Positions 17,630 to 28,208 are shown, numbered from the stretch's first letter. The stretch: DNA of 64,000 nucleotides from Alphaproteobacteria bacterium US3C007 (GCA_034423775.1 CP139918.1:248001-312000); one strand, 5' to 3'. The notes: generated from the letters alone by a model not told the origin. Numbers and translations are program-made.

Positions 17630-18241
17630 ATGGATATTAACTTACTGACTCGACAAAATCGCAGCACGCGGCCCCAAATCGCTCCCTTTCAGACTCAAAA
17701 TCTGGATATCCGCTTAGATTTAGGGCGGGTGCATGAATGCGCCGGACGCGCCAGGCGCAGCTTTGCCCTGATGCTCGCAGCACAGCTTTCGGGGCCAATT
17801 TTATGGATCACGCCCCAATATGAAACACAGCGCCCGAACCCAGACGGGATACAGCCTTTTTTGGATCCGGCCCGGCTGCTTTTTGCCACACCGCAGCGGC
17901 CAGTGGACAGCCTGTGGTGTATGGAAGAAGCCTTGCGCAGCGGTGTTGTCCCTTTGGTGGTTGCAGATTTGAACGACTATCCAGCGCTCACGCCGGTACG
18001 CCGGTTACATTTGGCAGCAGAAACCGGCGCAAAATACAGCGCAAAAGCGCCGCCGCTTGGGGTGCTATTAACCCCCGATAAAGGTGGTGCGGCAGGGGTT
18101 GAAACACGATGGCTTTTGCAACCAGACAGCACAGAAGAGCAACCCGGCTGGCAGCTCAAGCGCTTAAAGGCGCGGCGCGCACCACCGCGCGCTTGGCATA
18201 TCGCGCAAACCCCTGATTATTGTTTCACTGCCATGACCTAA
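17630..18241 (+). CDS. ImuA-family SOS mutagenesis-associated protein
   Basis: A 203-residue soluble protein. GRVHECAGRARRSFALMLAAQLSGPILWITP near the N-terminus, LDPARLLFATPQR, and SLWCMEEALRSG followed by LTPVRRLHLAAETG match the RecA/SulA-like ImuA family. In many bacteria ImuA acts with ImuB and DnaE2 in error-prone translesion repair. A LexA box lies directly upstream, supporting an SOS role independently. The ATG at 17630 is chosen over 17609 because AAAGG precedes it and the 17609 ATG lies inside the LexA box. Neither imuB nor dnaE2 follows; the next gene is a carrier. Those partners could be elsewhere on the chromosome. Confidence 0.75.
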   Translation: MDINLLTRQNRSTRPQIAPFQTQNLDIRLDLGRVHECAGRARRSFALMLAAQLSGPILWITPQYETQRPNPDGIQPFLDPARLLFATPQRPVDSLWCMEEALRSGVVPLVVADLNDYPALTPVRRLHLAAETGAKYSAKAPPLGVLLTPDKGGAAGVETRWLLQPDSTEEQPGWQLKRLKARRAPPRAWHIAQTPDYCFTAMT

Positions 18242-18323
18242 ATCATACATTAACGCGCATTAACGACCGCCAATGTCGACTATATGCTAGTAGCGCCGCC
18301 CGAAAAGCGGCAAATAGAAATTT

Positions 18324-19577
18324 ATGAGACTTTTACTTTCTTTTGCGGCACTTTTTCTATCCGTTGTGTTGCTGCAAACCTCTACGGGCGGCCTCGGTCC
18401 GCTTGATGCCTTATCGGGCTTTGCCTTGGGATTTACCACCCAGCAAATTGGCTTGCTCGGTTCTGCGCATTTTTTTGGATTTCTAATTGGCTGCTGGTGG
18501 GCGCCAAGAGTGATGGGCAAGGTTGGCCATTCGCGTGCATTTGCAGCGTTTACCGCCACCGGAGCCATCGGATTATTGGCGCATATGCTGGTGCTTGATC
18601 CTTATGCATGGGCGGGTATGCGCATCGCTTCAGGCCTGTGTATTGCAGGCTGCTACACGGTGGTTGAAGCTTGGATGCAAGCCAAGGTTACCAATAGCAC
18701 GCGCGGTCGCGCGATGGCCACCTATCGCATTGTTGATCTGGGTGGCTCGCTGGGCGCGCAATTGCTTATCAGCGTTTTGCCCGCAGCAAGCTATGTTTCC
18801 TATAATATCTTGGCGCTGCTATGCTGCGCCACGCTGATCCCCTTAACCTTGACCACGGTTCAACAACCGGCAACACCCAGCGCACCCCGGTTGCGCCCCT
18901 CTCTTGCAATACAGCGTTCTCCCCTTGCCGCCGCAGGAGTTTTGGTCGCGGCCTTATCAGGTGCATCTTTTCGAATGGTCGGGCCCGTCTATGGCAATGA
19001 AATAGGCTTAAGCGCCGCGCAACTTGGCTATTTTCTGGCAACGTTTGTTTTGGGGGGCGCAATCGCGCAATATCCAATCGGCTGGCTGGCAGATAAATAT
19101 GATCGGCGATGGGTTTTGATCTGGCTGTCTATTGCTGCAATCCTCAGCTGCATCCTCACCGCCAGCTTCAGCAACAGCAACATCACCGTGGTTCTGATTA
19201 TGGCCGCTTTGTTCGGTTTCACCACTTTTCCCATCTATTCGGTGGCCACTGCGCATGCGCATGATTTTGCCAGCTCGGAAGAACGAGTTGAATTATCCGC
19301 AGCGCTGCTGTTCTTTTTTGCCTTAGGCGCGATCGCGGCGCCCTTTATCGCCTCGCAATTGATTTCATCCTTTGGACCCGCAGCCTTATTCATTCTTATT
19401 GCGCTGGGGCATGTGGCTTTGGTGATTTTTGGCCTCAACCGTATGCGAGTGCGGCCAACAGCCACCGAAAAAACACCCTATGTATATGCCCCGCGCACCA
19501 CATTCACCATTGGCCGCTTATTGGGCAGCAGCAGAGAGCGCGGCAACTCTGTGCGCTCTAAAACGGATGAACATTAA
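18324..19577 (+). CDS. MFS transporter
   Basis: A 417-residue major facilitator with 12 predicted membrane helices and a short charged C-terminal tail. The helix 2-3 loop WWAPRVMGKVGHSRAFA and the helix 8-9 loop GWLADKYDRRWVL are MFS A-like motifs. GPLDALSGFALGFTTQQIGLLGS resembles the YcaD/UMF1-like multidrug and metabolite carriers. Substrate unknown. It starts 82 bases after the SOS-boxed gene; whether it is co-transcribed is unclear, as no terminator is visible between them. Confidence 0.87.
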   Translation: MRLLLSFAALFLSVVLLQTSTGGLGPLDALSGFALGFTTQQIGLLGSAHFFGFLIGCWWAPRVMGKVGHSRAFAAFTATGAIGLLAHMLVLDPYAWAGMRIASGLCIAGCYTVVEAWMQAKVTNSTRGRAMATYRIVDLGGSLGAQLLISVLPAASYVSYNILALLCCATLIPLTLTTVQQPATPSAPRLRPSLAIQRSPLAAAGVLVAALSGASFRMVGPVYGNEIGLSAAQLGYFLATFVLGGAIAQYPIGWLADKYDRRWVLIWLSIAAILSCILTASFSNSNITVVLIMAALFGFTTFPIYSVATAHAHDFASSEERVELSAALLFFFALGAIAAPFIASQLISSFGPAALFILIALGHVALVIFGLNRMRVRPTATEKTPYVYAPRTTFTIGRLLGSSRERGNSVRSKTDEH

Positions 19578-19683
19578 AATGGCACCATGACCTGCCCATG
19601 CGGACCTTTAGCAAAACGCGGCATGCTCTTTCCCCGACCGCGAACTTAGTCTAGAGGAAGGGCCAGCTAAGAATGAGGCCAGC

Positions 19684-21420
19684 ATGACACGTCACCTGAT
19701 TACATCGGCAATCCCCTACATCAACGGGGTGAAACATCTGGGCAACCTCATTGGCAGCCAGTTGCCTGCAGATCTTTTCGCGCGTTATCAAAGGGCACGT
19801 GGCAATGAAGTGCTGTTCTTATGCGCAACCGATGAGCATGGAACCCCGGCCGAGCTGGCTGCGGCAAAAGCGGGCAAACCTGTGGCCGAATATTGCGCCG
19901 AGCTGCACGCCATTCAGGCCAAAATTGCCAATGGATTTCGCCTATCATTTGACCATTTCGGCAGATCATCCAGCCCGCAAAACCAAAAGCTGACGCAATA
20001 TTTTGCCGGCAAACTGGCCGATGCAAACCTGATCCGGGAAGTGCAAGAAACCCAGATGTATTCGCCCACCGATGGCCGCTACCTTCCCGATCGCTATATC
20101 GAGGGAACCTGCCCGAATTGCGGATTTGAAGATGCGCGGGGCGATCAATGCGATGAGTGCACCAAACAATTAGACCCTGCCGATTTGATCAACCCCCGCT
20201 CTACGATATCCGGAGCAACGGATCTAGAACGGCGCCTAACCAAACATCTTTACCTTCGCCAAAGCCAGATGCGCGACCAGCTGCAAACCTGGATTGATGG
20301 TAAAACCGATTGGCCGCTTTTAACCGTTTCAATCGCAAAAAAATGGCTAAATGACGGCGATGGCTTGCAAGATCGCGGCATCACCCGCGATTTAAATTGG
20401 GGCATTCCAGTGCGTAAAGGCGAAGATCCTTGGCCCGGCATGGAAGACAAAGTGTTCTATGTCTGGTTTGATGCGCCGATCGAATATATTGCCTGTGCGC
20501 AAGAATGGCAGGATGCCGGCAAAGGCAGCGACTGGCAGCGCTGGTGGCGCACCGATAAAGGCGCGCAGGATGTCACCTATACGCAGTTTATGGGCAAAGA
20601 TAATGTACCTTTCCACACGCTCTCTTTTCCGGCCACAATTTTAGGGTCGGGCGCGGCTTGGAAATTGGTAGATTATATTAAATCTTTCAATTATTTGAAT
20701 TATGATGGCGGGCAATTTAGTACCTCGCGCGGGCGCGGCGTCTTTATGGATCAAGCGCTCGAGATATTACCGGCAGACTATTGGCGCTGGTGGCTGCTAA
20801 GCCATGCACCAGAAAGCTCGGATGCCGAATTCACCTGGGAAAATTTTCAAGCCAGCGTCAATAAAGATCTGGCGGATGTGTTGGGAAATTTTGTCAGCCG
20901 TGTCACAAAATTTTGCCGCAGTAAATTTGGTGAAGCGGTTCCAGAAGGGGGCAGTTTAGGGCCAGAGGAAAAGCAGCTGATCGCCGATTTAACCGCCCGG
21001 TTGCGCATGTATGAAGACCTGATGGAACGCATGGAAGTGCGCAAATCAGCGGCTGAATTGCGCGCGATCTGGGTGGCCGGAAATGAATATCTGCAAAACG
21101 CGGCCCCTTGGGCCACCTTCAAAACCGACCCTGAAAAAGCCGCCGCGCAAATTCGTTTGGCGCTGAACCTCATCCGCTTCTATGCGGTCTTGTCTAGCCC
21201 GTTTATTCCCGATGCCAGCGCCACGCTGATGACGGCAATGCAAAGCAGCGATGATCGCTGGCCGGATGGCGATGTTGAAGCCAGCCTAACCCGTTTGCAA
21301 CCCGGGCACGGGTTCAGCGTGCCAGATGTGACATTTCGTAAAATTAGTGATGAAGAAGCTGCAGAGTGGAAATTAAGGTTTTCCGGCGGTCAAAGCGCCG
21401 AGGCTAATCAGGATATTTAA
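19684..21420 (+). CDS. metG: methionyl-tRNA synthetase
   Basis: Charges tRNA-Met with methionine. The 578-residue protein has the class I catalytic core with [18 protein letters not shown] carrying the HIGH-type [22 protein letters not shown] zinc knuckle of four cysteines lies at about residues 142-158. [10 protein letters not shown] near 345 stands in place of KMSKS, and the anticodon-binding helical domain follows. The Q instead of K just before FSTS is as written in the sequence. No C-terminal tRNA-binding EMAPII domain is present. The ATG has GAGG five bases upstream. Its 3' end overlaps the convergent ydcF-like gene by 17 bases. Confidence 0.95.
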   Translation: MTRHLITSAIPYINGVKHLGNLIGSQLPADLFARYQRARGNEVLFLCATDEHGTPAELAAAKAGKPVAEYCAELHAIQAKIANGFRLSFDHFGRSSSPQNQKLTQYFAGKLADANLIREVQETQMYSPTDGRYLPDRYIEGTCPNCGFEDARGDQCDECTKQLDPADLINPRSTISGATDLERRLTKHLYLRQSQMRDQLQTWIDGKTDWPLLTVSIAKKWLNDGDGLQDRGITRDLNWGIPVRKGEDPWPGMEDKVFYVWFDAPIEYIACAQEWQDAGKGSDWQRWWRTDKGAQDVTYTQFMGKDNVPFHTLSFPATILGSGAAWKLVDYIKSFNYLNYDGGQFSTSRGRGVFMDQALEILPADYWRWWLLSHAPESSDAEFTWENFQASVNKDLADVLGNFVSRVTKFCRSKFGEAVPEGGSLGPEEKQLIADLTARLRMYEDLMERMEVRKSAAELRAIWVAGNEYLQNAAPWATFKTDPEKAAAQIRLALNLIRFYAVLSSPFIPDASATLMTAMQSSDDRWPDGDVEASLTRLQPGHGFSVPDVTFRKISDEEAAEWKLRFSGGQSAEANQDI

Positions 21421-22150
21421 GCCTATAATACAAGCGGCCGATCATTTCGCGAACGCATAAAGACGTCTCTTCGAAGGCCTCTGCTGTGGGCAAAAAATCT
21501 AGAAAGTTGGCCTGTTTATATGTGGCGCGAAAATCTACCGGATACGGATGGATCATCAGACCTTGCGCGGCAAAAACCTGCTGGGCGCGCGGCATATGAA
21601 ACGCCGAGGTTACCAAAACAATGCGGCGTTGCTCTTGGGGCATTAAAGCAGCGATGGCGCGCGCTTCTTGATCGGTGTTCTGCACCGGAGGCGTCAGCCT
21701 GATTTGTTTTGGATCAACCCCGTATTTCTTGGCTAAATCGGCCAAAACCTCGCCCTCGGCCGCGCCCTTACTCCAAGGCAGTTGACCCCGTGTGAGGATT
21801 AATAAAGGCGCTTTCTGATGCTCAATAAGATCAATCCCTGCAAATAAACGGTCTGCAGCATCATTGAATTCATAGAAAACCCGATCACCGCTCGAAACCG
21901 CGCGCAGCATTCCGCTTAACACAACGATTGCATCTGCCTTTGGGACGGCGTCTGCGGAAGATATCTCCCTGCCCTGTTCCAACTTTTCCAGAAGGGTCTG
22001 CGACACAACTGGTAAAGATCCAAACCATAAGATCAACAAAGCGAAACCTGAAAACCGGCGTTTGCGAAACAAGATTGCGCAAAACAGGCAAATAAGCGCC
22101 AGCCCCAAAGGGCTTAAAAACAGCGGTAAAATTTTATGCGCATATATCAT
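21404..22150 (-). CDS. YdcF/ElyC-like DUF218 membrane protein
   Basis: A 248-residue protein with two N-terminal membrane helices (about residues 8-55) and a C-terminal DUF218 domain. [10 protein letters not shown] near residue 78, [29 protein letters not shown] and [12 protein letters not shown] near 190 are the typical SanA/YdcF/ElyC motifs. ElyC-type members act in envelope or peptidoglycan precursor metabolism; the reaction is not known. Its last 17 bases overlap the 3' end of metG on the other strand. Confidence 0.85.
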   Translation of the reverse strand: MIYAHKILPLFLSPLGLALICLFCAILFRKRRFSGFALLILWFGSLPVVSQTLLEKLEQGREISSADAVPKADAIVVLSGMLRAVSSGDRVFYEFNDAADRLFAGIDLIEHQKAPLLILTRGQLPWSKGAAEGEVLADLAKKYGVDPKQIRLTPPVQNTDQEARAIAALMPQEQRRIVLVTSAFHMPRAQQVFAAQGLMIHPYPVDFRATYKQANFLDFLPTAEAFEETSLCVREMIGRLYYRLKYPD

Positions 22151-22293
22151 CAAAAAATTCCGCTCTTCCCGCCTGCGAGAGTTGTCTAACAGATTTATGC
22201 CTTATCCAAAAAGGCGTTGCATCGAGCGCATTCTCTAAATCTCGGTTTCTTTTTACACGTGGTTTTGAAACAATATGGGCCTATTGTTTTGGA

Positions 22294-22722
22294 TCATACT
22301 AAATTGTCAAAATCGCCTAATTTGACCGAAAGTTGTAACAATTGAAGGGTGGGCACCAACTCTTTCATCTCATCCACTTTGATGGCGCGGCGGCCCTGCC
22401 GTAATTCTATCGCCCGACCTTTGTAAAACACCGATAATTGTATCGTCCCATCCAGCGTTTCCAGCCACCATTGTTTGATTTTAAGGGGCACTTCCACTTT
22501 TCTAACATTACCGTTCACATCACTGCGCCACGTATAGCGCACAGGACGATAGGTGCGATCGGTTAAAAGACGGATTTGTTCTTCCAGATCCTTGGTTAAT
22601 TGATCGCGTTTTTTTCGGATCAAGCGTATATGATCTTCCGCATCCTCAACAACAAAATTGAAGGACTCAAAGACCTGTGATTTTGCGCCGTGATTTGATT
22701 TTGCACTAAAATGCGTCGTCAT
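22294..22722 (-). CDS. hypothetical protein, DUF6641-like
   Basis: A 142-residue soluble, basic protein. Residues 30-55 form a charged helix (EDHIRLIRKKRDQLTKDLEEQIRLL). A compact beta-rich part follows with VPLKIKQWW, GTIQLSVFYKGRAIEL and GRRAIKV, and a final helix of paired leucines. The order VPxxVKxWW, LSVxYG, GKNAIEV and a terminal helix recalls a small family I remember as DUF6641, of unknown function. That match is from memory. Flanking gaps of about 140 and 220 bases suggest it is transcribed alone. Confidence 0.7.
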   Translation of the reverse strand: MTTHFSAKSNHGAKSQVFESFNFVVEDAEDHIRLIRKKRDQLTKDLEEQIRLLTDRTYRPVRYTWRSDVNGNVRKVEVPLKIKQWWLETLDGTIQLSVFYKGRAIELRQGRRAIKVDEMKELVPTLQLLQLSVKLGDFDNLV

Positions 22723-22943
22723 ACCCTAACCCTGATGTCTCAAAAGCCAAAATAACTTTTGATTGCAGCCAAACCCTTTAGATACCGCGCCTATGAGACG
22801 GGCTCATCTAAAACTACGCCTTTCTCGAATATACGGCGCTGCCAAGAATTTGTTTAGCTTGATTGTAAAGAATCGCGGCAAGCGCGCAGGTGCCATGCGC
22901 TACCTATGTTCAAAAATGGGCACTATTGACAAAAATAGCCCCC

Positions 22944-23771
22944 CTAATGTTCTGCCGCTCCGCTTGGCAAGCCTTTCAAAGCCTGCGCAGATTTTTGAAG
23001 CTGTGCCTCATTTTGCACCCGCCAATCGGCGTAATGCTCAGACACGCGACCCCGCAGCGTTTCGCCCGAGCACGGCCGGCCAATCGCCTCCATAAAATCG
23101 GCGCAGGCCGCAAGAGCCGCCTCGTCAAGCACCAAAGGGTTTGATCCGGTTTTCAATTCAGTGTGGCGCCAATAGGCCATGAAAATATGATCATCATCCC
23201 GGTCAGGCGCCGCCTGCGCATGTGGTTTGGCAAGATCAAGAAAGGCAGCAAGCTCTTCTGCCATTCCAGCGGGAAGCGGATGCTTTTGCAAATGACCGCT
23301 GCGCAAAAGCTCTGACAAGACCTGCAAATCGCGCGAAACCTCATATGTGTTCCAAAGAAGCTGAAGCTCGGCTTGCTCGCGTTGCTGCTCTGATTGACAA
23401 AAACGCGATTGTTCTTGGTGCTGAAACGCCCGCGCTGGTTCTATGGGCCGGCTGTAGCGGGCGGGTTTTTTTTGCATGGGCTGCACCGCTTGGCCAGGCT
23501 GCATTGGTGTTCTGGTAAGTTTTTTTTGTTCAAAATTCTCGGCCAAAGCGTCAATTCGATTGGCTTTGAGGCGCGCCGCTTTTACCGATAGCTTGGGATG
23601 CACCCCCAGCTTAATACGCTCGTCTTCGCCCAAAAATTCAGAGCAAAGATACCAAGTTTTTGCACCAGAACCCGATATAGAGAGGCAAAGCCCCTCTACC
23701 ACAGAATCATATAAATGCCGTGATTGACCGCTGCGCTGTAAGCTTGCGATCAGTTCCTCGGTCAAACGCAT
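22944..23771 (-). CDS. protein with a stand-alone integrase arm (DUF4102-like) domain
   Basis: A 275-residue protein. The first 75 residues read like the N-terminal arm-type DNA-binding domain of P4-type tyrosine recombinases: LYDSVVEGLCLSISGSGAKTWYL, then KLGVHPKLSVKAARLKANRI. No core-binding domain and no catalytic R...HxxR...Y set follows. Instead there is a glutamine-rich linker with several QPMQ-type runs (about 90-140) and a C-terminal helical region with DDDHIFMAYWRHTE. It could be a remodelled remnant or a domesticated DNA-binding protein. The ATG at 23771 has GGAG six bases upstream, suggesting it is still translated. Confidence 0.65.
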   Translation of the reverse strand: MRLTEELIASLQRSGQSRHLYDSVVEGLCLSISGSGAKTWYLCSEFLGEDERIKLGVHPKLSVKAARLKANRIDALAENFEQKKLTRTPMQPGQAVQPMQKKPARYSRPIEPARAFQHQEQSRFCQSEQQREQAELQLLWNTYEVSRDLQVLSELLRSGHLQKHPLPAGMAEELAAFLDLAKPHAQAAPDRDDDHIFMAYWRHTELKTGSNPLVLDEAALAACADFMEAIGRPCSGETLRGRVSEHYADWRVQNEAQLQKSAQALKGLPSGAAEH

Positions 23772-23948
23772 CAAACACTCCATCTGGGGCGGATAAATTT
23801 ATCCTGCCTCAATGAAAGTAACGTCCATATTCCAAAAATGTTCAGTCGGCGGTGCAAAAATGATGGCGCCGGTAGGATGACCCAAAAAGACGTCTAGCTA
23901 AAAAAAAGATAAAATCAGGCGCCCGCGAGCGGCGGACACCATGATTGT

Positions 23949-26171
23949 TTAACCAATAATATCCAGAAAGGTTTGTGATCCGCGCATGGCGGCTTCGGAT
24001 TTTTGAGCATCCATATTGTAATAGCCCCCAAGATCCACGGCTTTGCCTTGCAGCGCAGACAGCTCGGCTATGATGGTGGCTTCATTCTCCGCCAATGCCC
24101 CAGCAATCGGGGTAAAATGTGCCGCAACATCTGCATCATCTTTTTGCGAGGCCAGCGCCTGAGCCCAATATAGAGCGAAGTAAAAATGGCTGTCGCGGTT
24201 ATCGGGCTGCCCAACCCGGCGCATCGGCGATCTGTTATGATCCAAAACGCCTTGCACAGCGGCATCCACCGCATCACCTAGAATTTTGGCTTTTGCATTT
24301 TCTTTTACATCTGCCAAGAAATTAAAGCTTTCTCCAATGGCGCAAAACTCCCCCAAGGAATCCCAGCGTAGATGGTTTTCTTCCATCAATTGCTGCACGT
24401 GTTTGGGGGCCGAGCCCCCTGCTCCGGTTTCGAACAAGCCGCCGCCATTCATCAGCTTTACGATCGAAAGCATTTTGGCAGATGTGCCCAGCTCTAAGAT
24501 CGGAAATAAATCGGTTAGATAATCGCGCAGCACATTTCCGGTTACAGCAATTGTATTGCGCCCATCGCGGATTGTTTCAAAACTGGCGCGGGTCGCGGCG
24601 CGCGGCGCCATAATCACAAATTTATCAGAAACGCCTGCAGCGGCCAATAAAGGGCGCACATAAGCAATCAGCTCAGCATCATGCGCCCGCGCCTCATCCA
24701 GCCAGAAAACCGCCTGGCAATTTTCAGCTTTTTGTCGATCGATTGCCAGCTTTACCCAATCTTCAATCGGCGCTTTACGCGTTGAGGCCGAGCGCCAAAT
24801 ATCACCTTTTTCCACGAGCTGTTCGTGCAAAACATCACCATTGGCGAACACCATTCTCACGGTGCCCTCTTCAGGAATTTCAAATGTCGTGGGATGCGAG
24901 CCGTATTCTTCAGCTTTTTGCGCCATAAGGCCAACATTTTGTACAGTGCCCGCGCGCGTTGGATCTAACGCACCGTTCTTTTTGCAGTCTTCAACAGCCT
25001 CTTCGTATACCGCTGCATAAGAACTGTCTGGAATAACGCAATTTGCATCCGCCTCAGCGCCATCGGGCCCCCAGCCTTTGCCACCTGCGCGGATCAAAGC
25101 CGGCATCGACGCATCAATAATCACATCGGAGGGCACGTGCAAATTGCTGATACCCTTATCCGAATTCACCATATAAAGCGGTGGGCGGTCTGCCAACACA
25201 TCCGCAATCGCGGCCTCTATCTGATCTTTTTCAGGAAGTGATTGAATATCCTCGATCATCGCGCCAATCCCAGAATTAGGATTGATGGCCGCAGCCTGTA
25301 AAACATCACCAAAACGGTCAAAAACCGGTTGCAAATAGGCTTTTACTGCATGGCCGAAAATAATCGGGTCCGACACTTTCATCATGGTGGCTTTTAAGTG
25401 CAAGGAAAACAAAACACCGTCTTTTTTTGTTGCCTCGATTTGGCCATCCAAAAACTGCCTTAAAGCTTTAGCCGACATAAAGGTGGCATCCACAATCGTA
25501 CCTTCTGGAAAGTCTAAACCGTCTTTCAACACCTGAACATTACCATTCGCGCAGACCAATTCGATCCGCGCCGGGCCTGCCTGCGCCGCGCTCAGCGTAA
25601 CCGAGCGCTCATTCGATCTGAAATCCCCAATTGACATACTGGCCACGCTGGTTTTGCTCGACGCGCTCCACGCGCCCATGGAATGCGGATTGGCCATCGC
25701 ATATTTTTTCACCGCACGGGCAGCGCGGCGATCCGAATTGCCCTCGCGCAGCACCGGGTTTACCGCTGAGCCTTTGATCGTATCAAATTTCGCGCGCACT
25801 TGCTTTTCGGCATCGCTTGCCGGATTTTCAGGATAATCGGGAATATCATAACCCTGCGCTTGTAATTCTTTGACCGCCGCCACCAATTGTGGGACCGAAG
25901 CCGATATATTCGGCAATTTGATCACGTTGGCCTCAGCCGTTTTGACCAGCTGGCCCAAAGCCGCCAGATCATCTTCCTGGCGTTGCTCCGCCGTTAAATT
26001 TTCGGGAAAAATCGCGATGATCCGACCCGCCAGAGAAATGTCTTTTGTTCCAATAGAAACGCCTGCAGCCGCCGCAAAGCTGCGCACAATCGGCAGTAAC
26101 GAAACAGATGCTATTTGGGGTGCTTCATCTACTTTTGTAAAAATAATATCGGGGGTTGTGCTCTCAGTCAT
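23949..26171 (-). CDS. icd: isocitrate dehydrogenase (NADP+), monomeric type
   Basis: Oxidatively decarboxylates isocitrate to 2-oxoglutarate in the TCA cycle. The 740-residue length is diagnostic of the monomeric IDH family, about twice the dimeric enzyme. Family stretches include [14 protein letters not shown] at the N-terminus, [21 protein letters not shown] near residue 130 (substrate-binding S and R), [13 protein letters not shown] near 255, and [21 protein letters not shown] near 570. The frame is open 15 codons further upstream; the ATG at 26171 is chosen on family alignment and an AGGAAAGAGG tract upstream. It stands alone, transcribed leftward. Confidence 0.96.
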   Translation of the reverse strand: MTESTTPDIIFTKVDEAPQIASVSLLPIVRSFAAAAGVSIGTKDISLAGRIIAIFPENLTAEQRQEDDLAALGQLVKTAEANVIKLPNISASVPQLVAAVKELQAQGYDIPDYPENPASDAEKQVRAKFDTIKGSAVNPVLREGNSDRRAARAVKKYAMANPHSMGAWSASSKTSVASMSIGDFRSNERSVTLSAAQAGPARIELVCANGNVQVLKDGLDFPEGTIVDATFMSAKALRQFLDGQIEATKKDGVLFSLHLKATMMKVSDPIIFGHAVKAYLQPVFDRFGDVLQAAAINPNSGIGAMIEDIQSLPEKDQIEAAIADVLADRPPLYMVNSDKGISNLHVPSDVIIDASMPALIRAGGKGWGPDGAEADANCVIPDSSYAAVYEEAVEDCKKNGALDPTRAGTVQNVGLMAQKAEEYGSHPTTFEIPEEGTVRMVFANGDVLHEQLVEKGDIWRSASTRKAPIEDWVKLAIDRQKAENCQAVFWLDEARAHDAELIAYVRPLLAAAGVSDKFVIMAPRAATRASFETIRDGRNTIAVTGNVLRDYLTDLFPILELGTSAKMLSIVKLMNGGGLFETGAGGSAPKHVQQLMEENHLRWDSLGEFCAIGESFNFLADVKENAKAKILGDAVDAAVQGVLDHNRSPMRRVGQPDNRDSHFYFALYWAQALASQKDDADVAAHFTPIAGALAENEATIIAELSALQGKAVDLGGYYNMDAQKSEAAMRGSQTFLDIIG

Positions 26172-26324
26172 CGCTCTCGCCTCTTTCCTGCTTTGCGGTT
26201 GCTTTAGAGGATCCACCGATGTTTGTCCAATGGCTGAGCTGGTAAAAAACCTTAAATCTAAACGTCAACCGGCCGCGCGGCCAACAGCCGCTCGATCGAT
26301 GCCCACGCCTTTTCGAAAAACGCT

Positions 26325-26780
26325 TTAAAAAGACCGCGCGCCTTGCGCCTCCTCAGGTGCTACCGGCATCATTGTTGTTTGTAAAATCGCAATTTTTTGT
26401 TGGGTTTTTTCGGTGATCGCAAAGAGATCCGCAACCACCACAGACAGTCGGCGCCCGGGGCGGATAACCCGCCCAACCGCACATAGCGTGTCACCTTTTG
26501 CTGGCGCCAAATAATTGATTTTCGACTCAACCGTCAGAATATTATGACCCAGCGGTAAATACGTGATTGCAGCATATCCAGCAGCCGTATCCGCCAAAGA
26601 AAAGCCAAACCCCGCATGCGCAAACCCATGCTGATTTAAAATAGCCTCTGCAATGGGAGCTTCAATTTCAACATGCCCTAAAGACAATTTGGTCATCTTA
26701 GCCGAAAAGCTCTTCAGTAAATTTTGGGTCTGGTAATCCCCATGAATATATTGGGCAATCTCAGGGTTTAAATCTTGCAT
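26325..26780 (-). CDS. PaaI-like hotdog-fold thioesterase
   Basis: A 151-residue single hotdog domain. NQHGFAHAGFGFSLADTAAGYAA (residues about 50-72) carries the helix of the fold with the HxG and the catalytic aspartate position of PaaI-type acyl-CoA thioesterases. VESKINYLAPAKGD supplies the following strand. PaaI members hydrolyse aromatic or medium-chain acyl-CoA; the exact substrate is not shown. It is 153 bases from the IDH gene on the same strand, with no other candidate partner. Confidence 0.85.
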   Translation of the reverse strand: MQDLNPEIAQYIHGDYQTQNLLKSFSAKMTKLSLGHVEIEAPIAEAILNQHGFAHAGFGFSLADTAAGYAAITYLPLGHNILTVESKINYLAPAKGDTLCAVGRVIRPGRRLSVVVADLFAITEKTQQKIAILQTTMMPVAPEEAQGARSF

Positions 26781-27122
26781 TCAATGTATCCCGTAAGCTC
26801 GTTTAATAGACGCCAGCAGCGGTTATGACCCCGCCGCTGCTGTACAAGCTGTGTAACAGAGCAGTCGTTAACACAAAAGTTTTACCGTATGTTTCTTTTT
26901 CACTCAGCTAGAGGGGCGAGATCGTTCATCTAGGAATGACTGCGGCTGAACTTGAAATACCAAAACCTTTTGAAACAGGAAAACAATGTACGGCCGGCCG
27001 GTTTTTATGCAGGCTAATTATCTCAAAATGTAATTTTAATCGTGGCTTATTTGCTTTAAGTTCTGTTCACGACGTGCGGGTAAAGCTTTGGGTTTTGACT
27101 ATAGAAAATTAAAGGAACTGAT
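26781..27122. other. intergenic region between divergent genes
   Basis: About 340 bases between the thioesterase and the methyltransferase. It contains a GC hairpin (AGCAGCGG at 26815-26822 pairing with CCGCTGCT at 26834-26841) just before the thioesterase start, and otherwise promoter-like AT-rich sequence. No convincing coding sequence or tRNA was seen. Confidence 0.5.
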
Positions 27123-27893
27123 ATGAATTTTGAGGGAGATCTCAGCCTGTTACAGCGCAAAATGGCCGCAAGCAGCGCCGGTGTACAGCGGCGCCAAGCC
27201 GTGATGGAGGCCCTGAATGTGAGAAGTGGGCAAAGTATATTGGATCTTGGCTGTGGCGGTGGCCATTTGGTTGAAGAGTTGGCATGCGCCGTCGGTCCGC
27301 ACGGCAAAGCCTTTGGTTTAGATCCTAGCAAAACGCAAATCCAAGCGGCACGCGAGCGGTGTAACCGTTTTGATCAGGCTACCTTTTTTTGTTGTATGGC
27401 AGATGAAATCGCGCTGAAAGCCGCCTCATGCGATGCGGTCGCATCCATTCAAACGCTTGAGTATATTGAAGATGTTGACGCGGCTTTATCTGCTGTCATA
27501 CCGCTTTTGAAAGCACAGTCAAAATTCGTAAATATCTCAATTTTATGGGATCATTTTAAATTTCATGGTGCGGATGAGGCATTAAACACCCTCATCTTCG
27601 ACGCGTTTCGCGCGCATTGTTTTCATCAGATGCTGCCAATGGAGCTGCCTGGAAAATTAGCTAAACTGGCCATTCGTAATATTCACACACGGTCCTTGGC
27701 GTTTGTGATCACGCAGCGCCATGAAAATTCTCCGGCACGGTTTACCGAGGCAGTGATGGCAAATTTTGCGTTGCGCCAAGGAATTGCAGAAGACAAGGTG
27801 CGCGATTGGCAAACCCAGCTTGCCGAAGCCGAAAAACAGGGGCGCTTCGGCTTCGCCAGCTTCCCCGTATTAACCACCGGAACGCTGGCTTAA
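27123..27893 (+). CDS. class I SAM-dependent methyltransferase
   Basis: A 256-residue Rossmann-fold methyltransferase. Motif I is SILDLGCGGGHLVEEL near residue 38, motif II lies around FGLDPSKTQI, and a SIQTLEYIED loop stands near residue 110 in place of a normal motif IV/V. The C-terminal half (about 140-256) is a less conserved cap that probably defines the acceptor. The type resembles UbiE/COQ5 and arsenite methyltransferase relatives, but the cysteines of ArsM are not in the right places. Substrate unknown. It is preceded by AAAGGA and stands alone. Confidence 0.82.
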   Translation: MNFEGDLSLLQRKMAASSAGVQRRQAVMEALNVRSGQSILDLGCGGGHLVEELACAVGPHGKAFGLDPSKTQIQAARERCNRFDQATFFCCMADEIALKAASCDAVASIQTLEYIEDVDAALSAVIPLLKAQSKFVNISILWDHFKFHGADEALNTLIFDAFRAHCFHQMLPMELPGKLAKLAIRNIHTRSLAFVITQRHENSPARFTEAVMANFALRQGIAEDKVRDWQTQLAEAEKQGRFGFASFPVLTTGTLA

Positions 27894-28040
27894 CGACAAG
27901 CGCAGCCCTTGAGGAATATCTTTAAAGCACACGGAAATCATCAAACCCAGAGCGGCAATGTTTTTGAGATTTTATGGTCACAACTGAAAAAATCACGCTA
28001 AGGTCATGGTTGGACGTGTAAAAATTTTTAGGGAGGCCGC

Positions 28041-28208
28041 GTGAATACTCAGACAGGTTCTTTCTCTTCTAGCGCGCGCGGTTCGCAGCCCTCTCAAGGG
28101 GTTTTTGCCCAGCTTGGTTTGCATGTTGATGATCCTTTTGCCGGATTATCCACATTATCTCGCGTTGGGTTCTACATAACCTTGAACCCGATAGAAGGCG
28201 CAACATGA
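28041..28208 (+). CDS. possible 55-residue leader or remnant gene before nagK
   Basis: A GTG-started frame with a good GGGAGG site (28031-28036) four bases upstream. It ends with a TGA that overlaps the nagK ATG (ATGA), the hallmark of translational coupling. The 55-residue product has no recognisable domain (GVFAQLGLHVDDPFAGLSTL in the middle). Related operons carry a SIS-domain or aldolase gene here, so it could be the fused ends of a deleted gene that still feeds ribosomes to nagK. Confidence 0.45.
   Translation: MNTQTGSFSSSARGSQPSQGVFAQLGLHVDDPFAGLSTLSRVGFYITLNPIEGAT

Noticed and set aside
26815..26841. Hairpin before the thioesterase gene as a terminator
   Set aside because: No U-tract on either strand and it sits at a 5' end.
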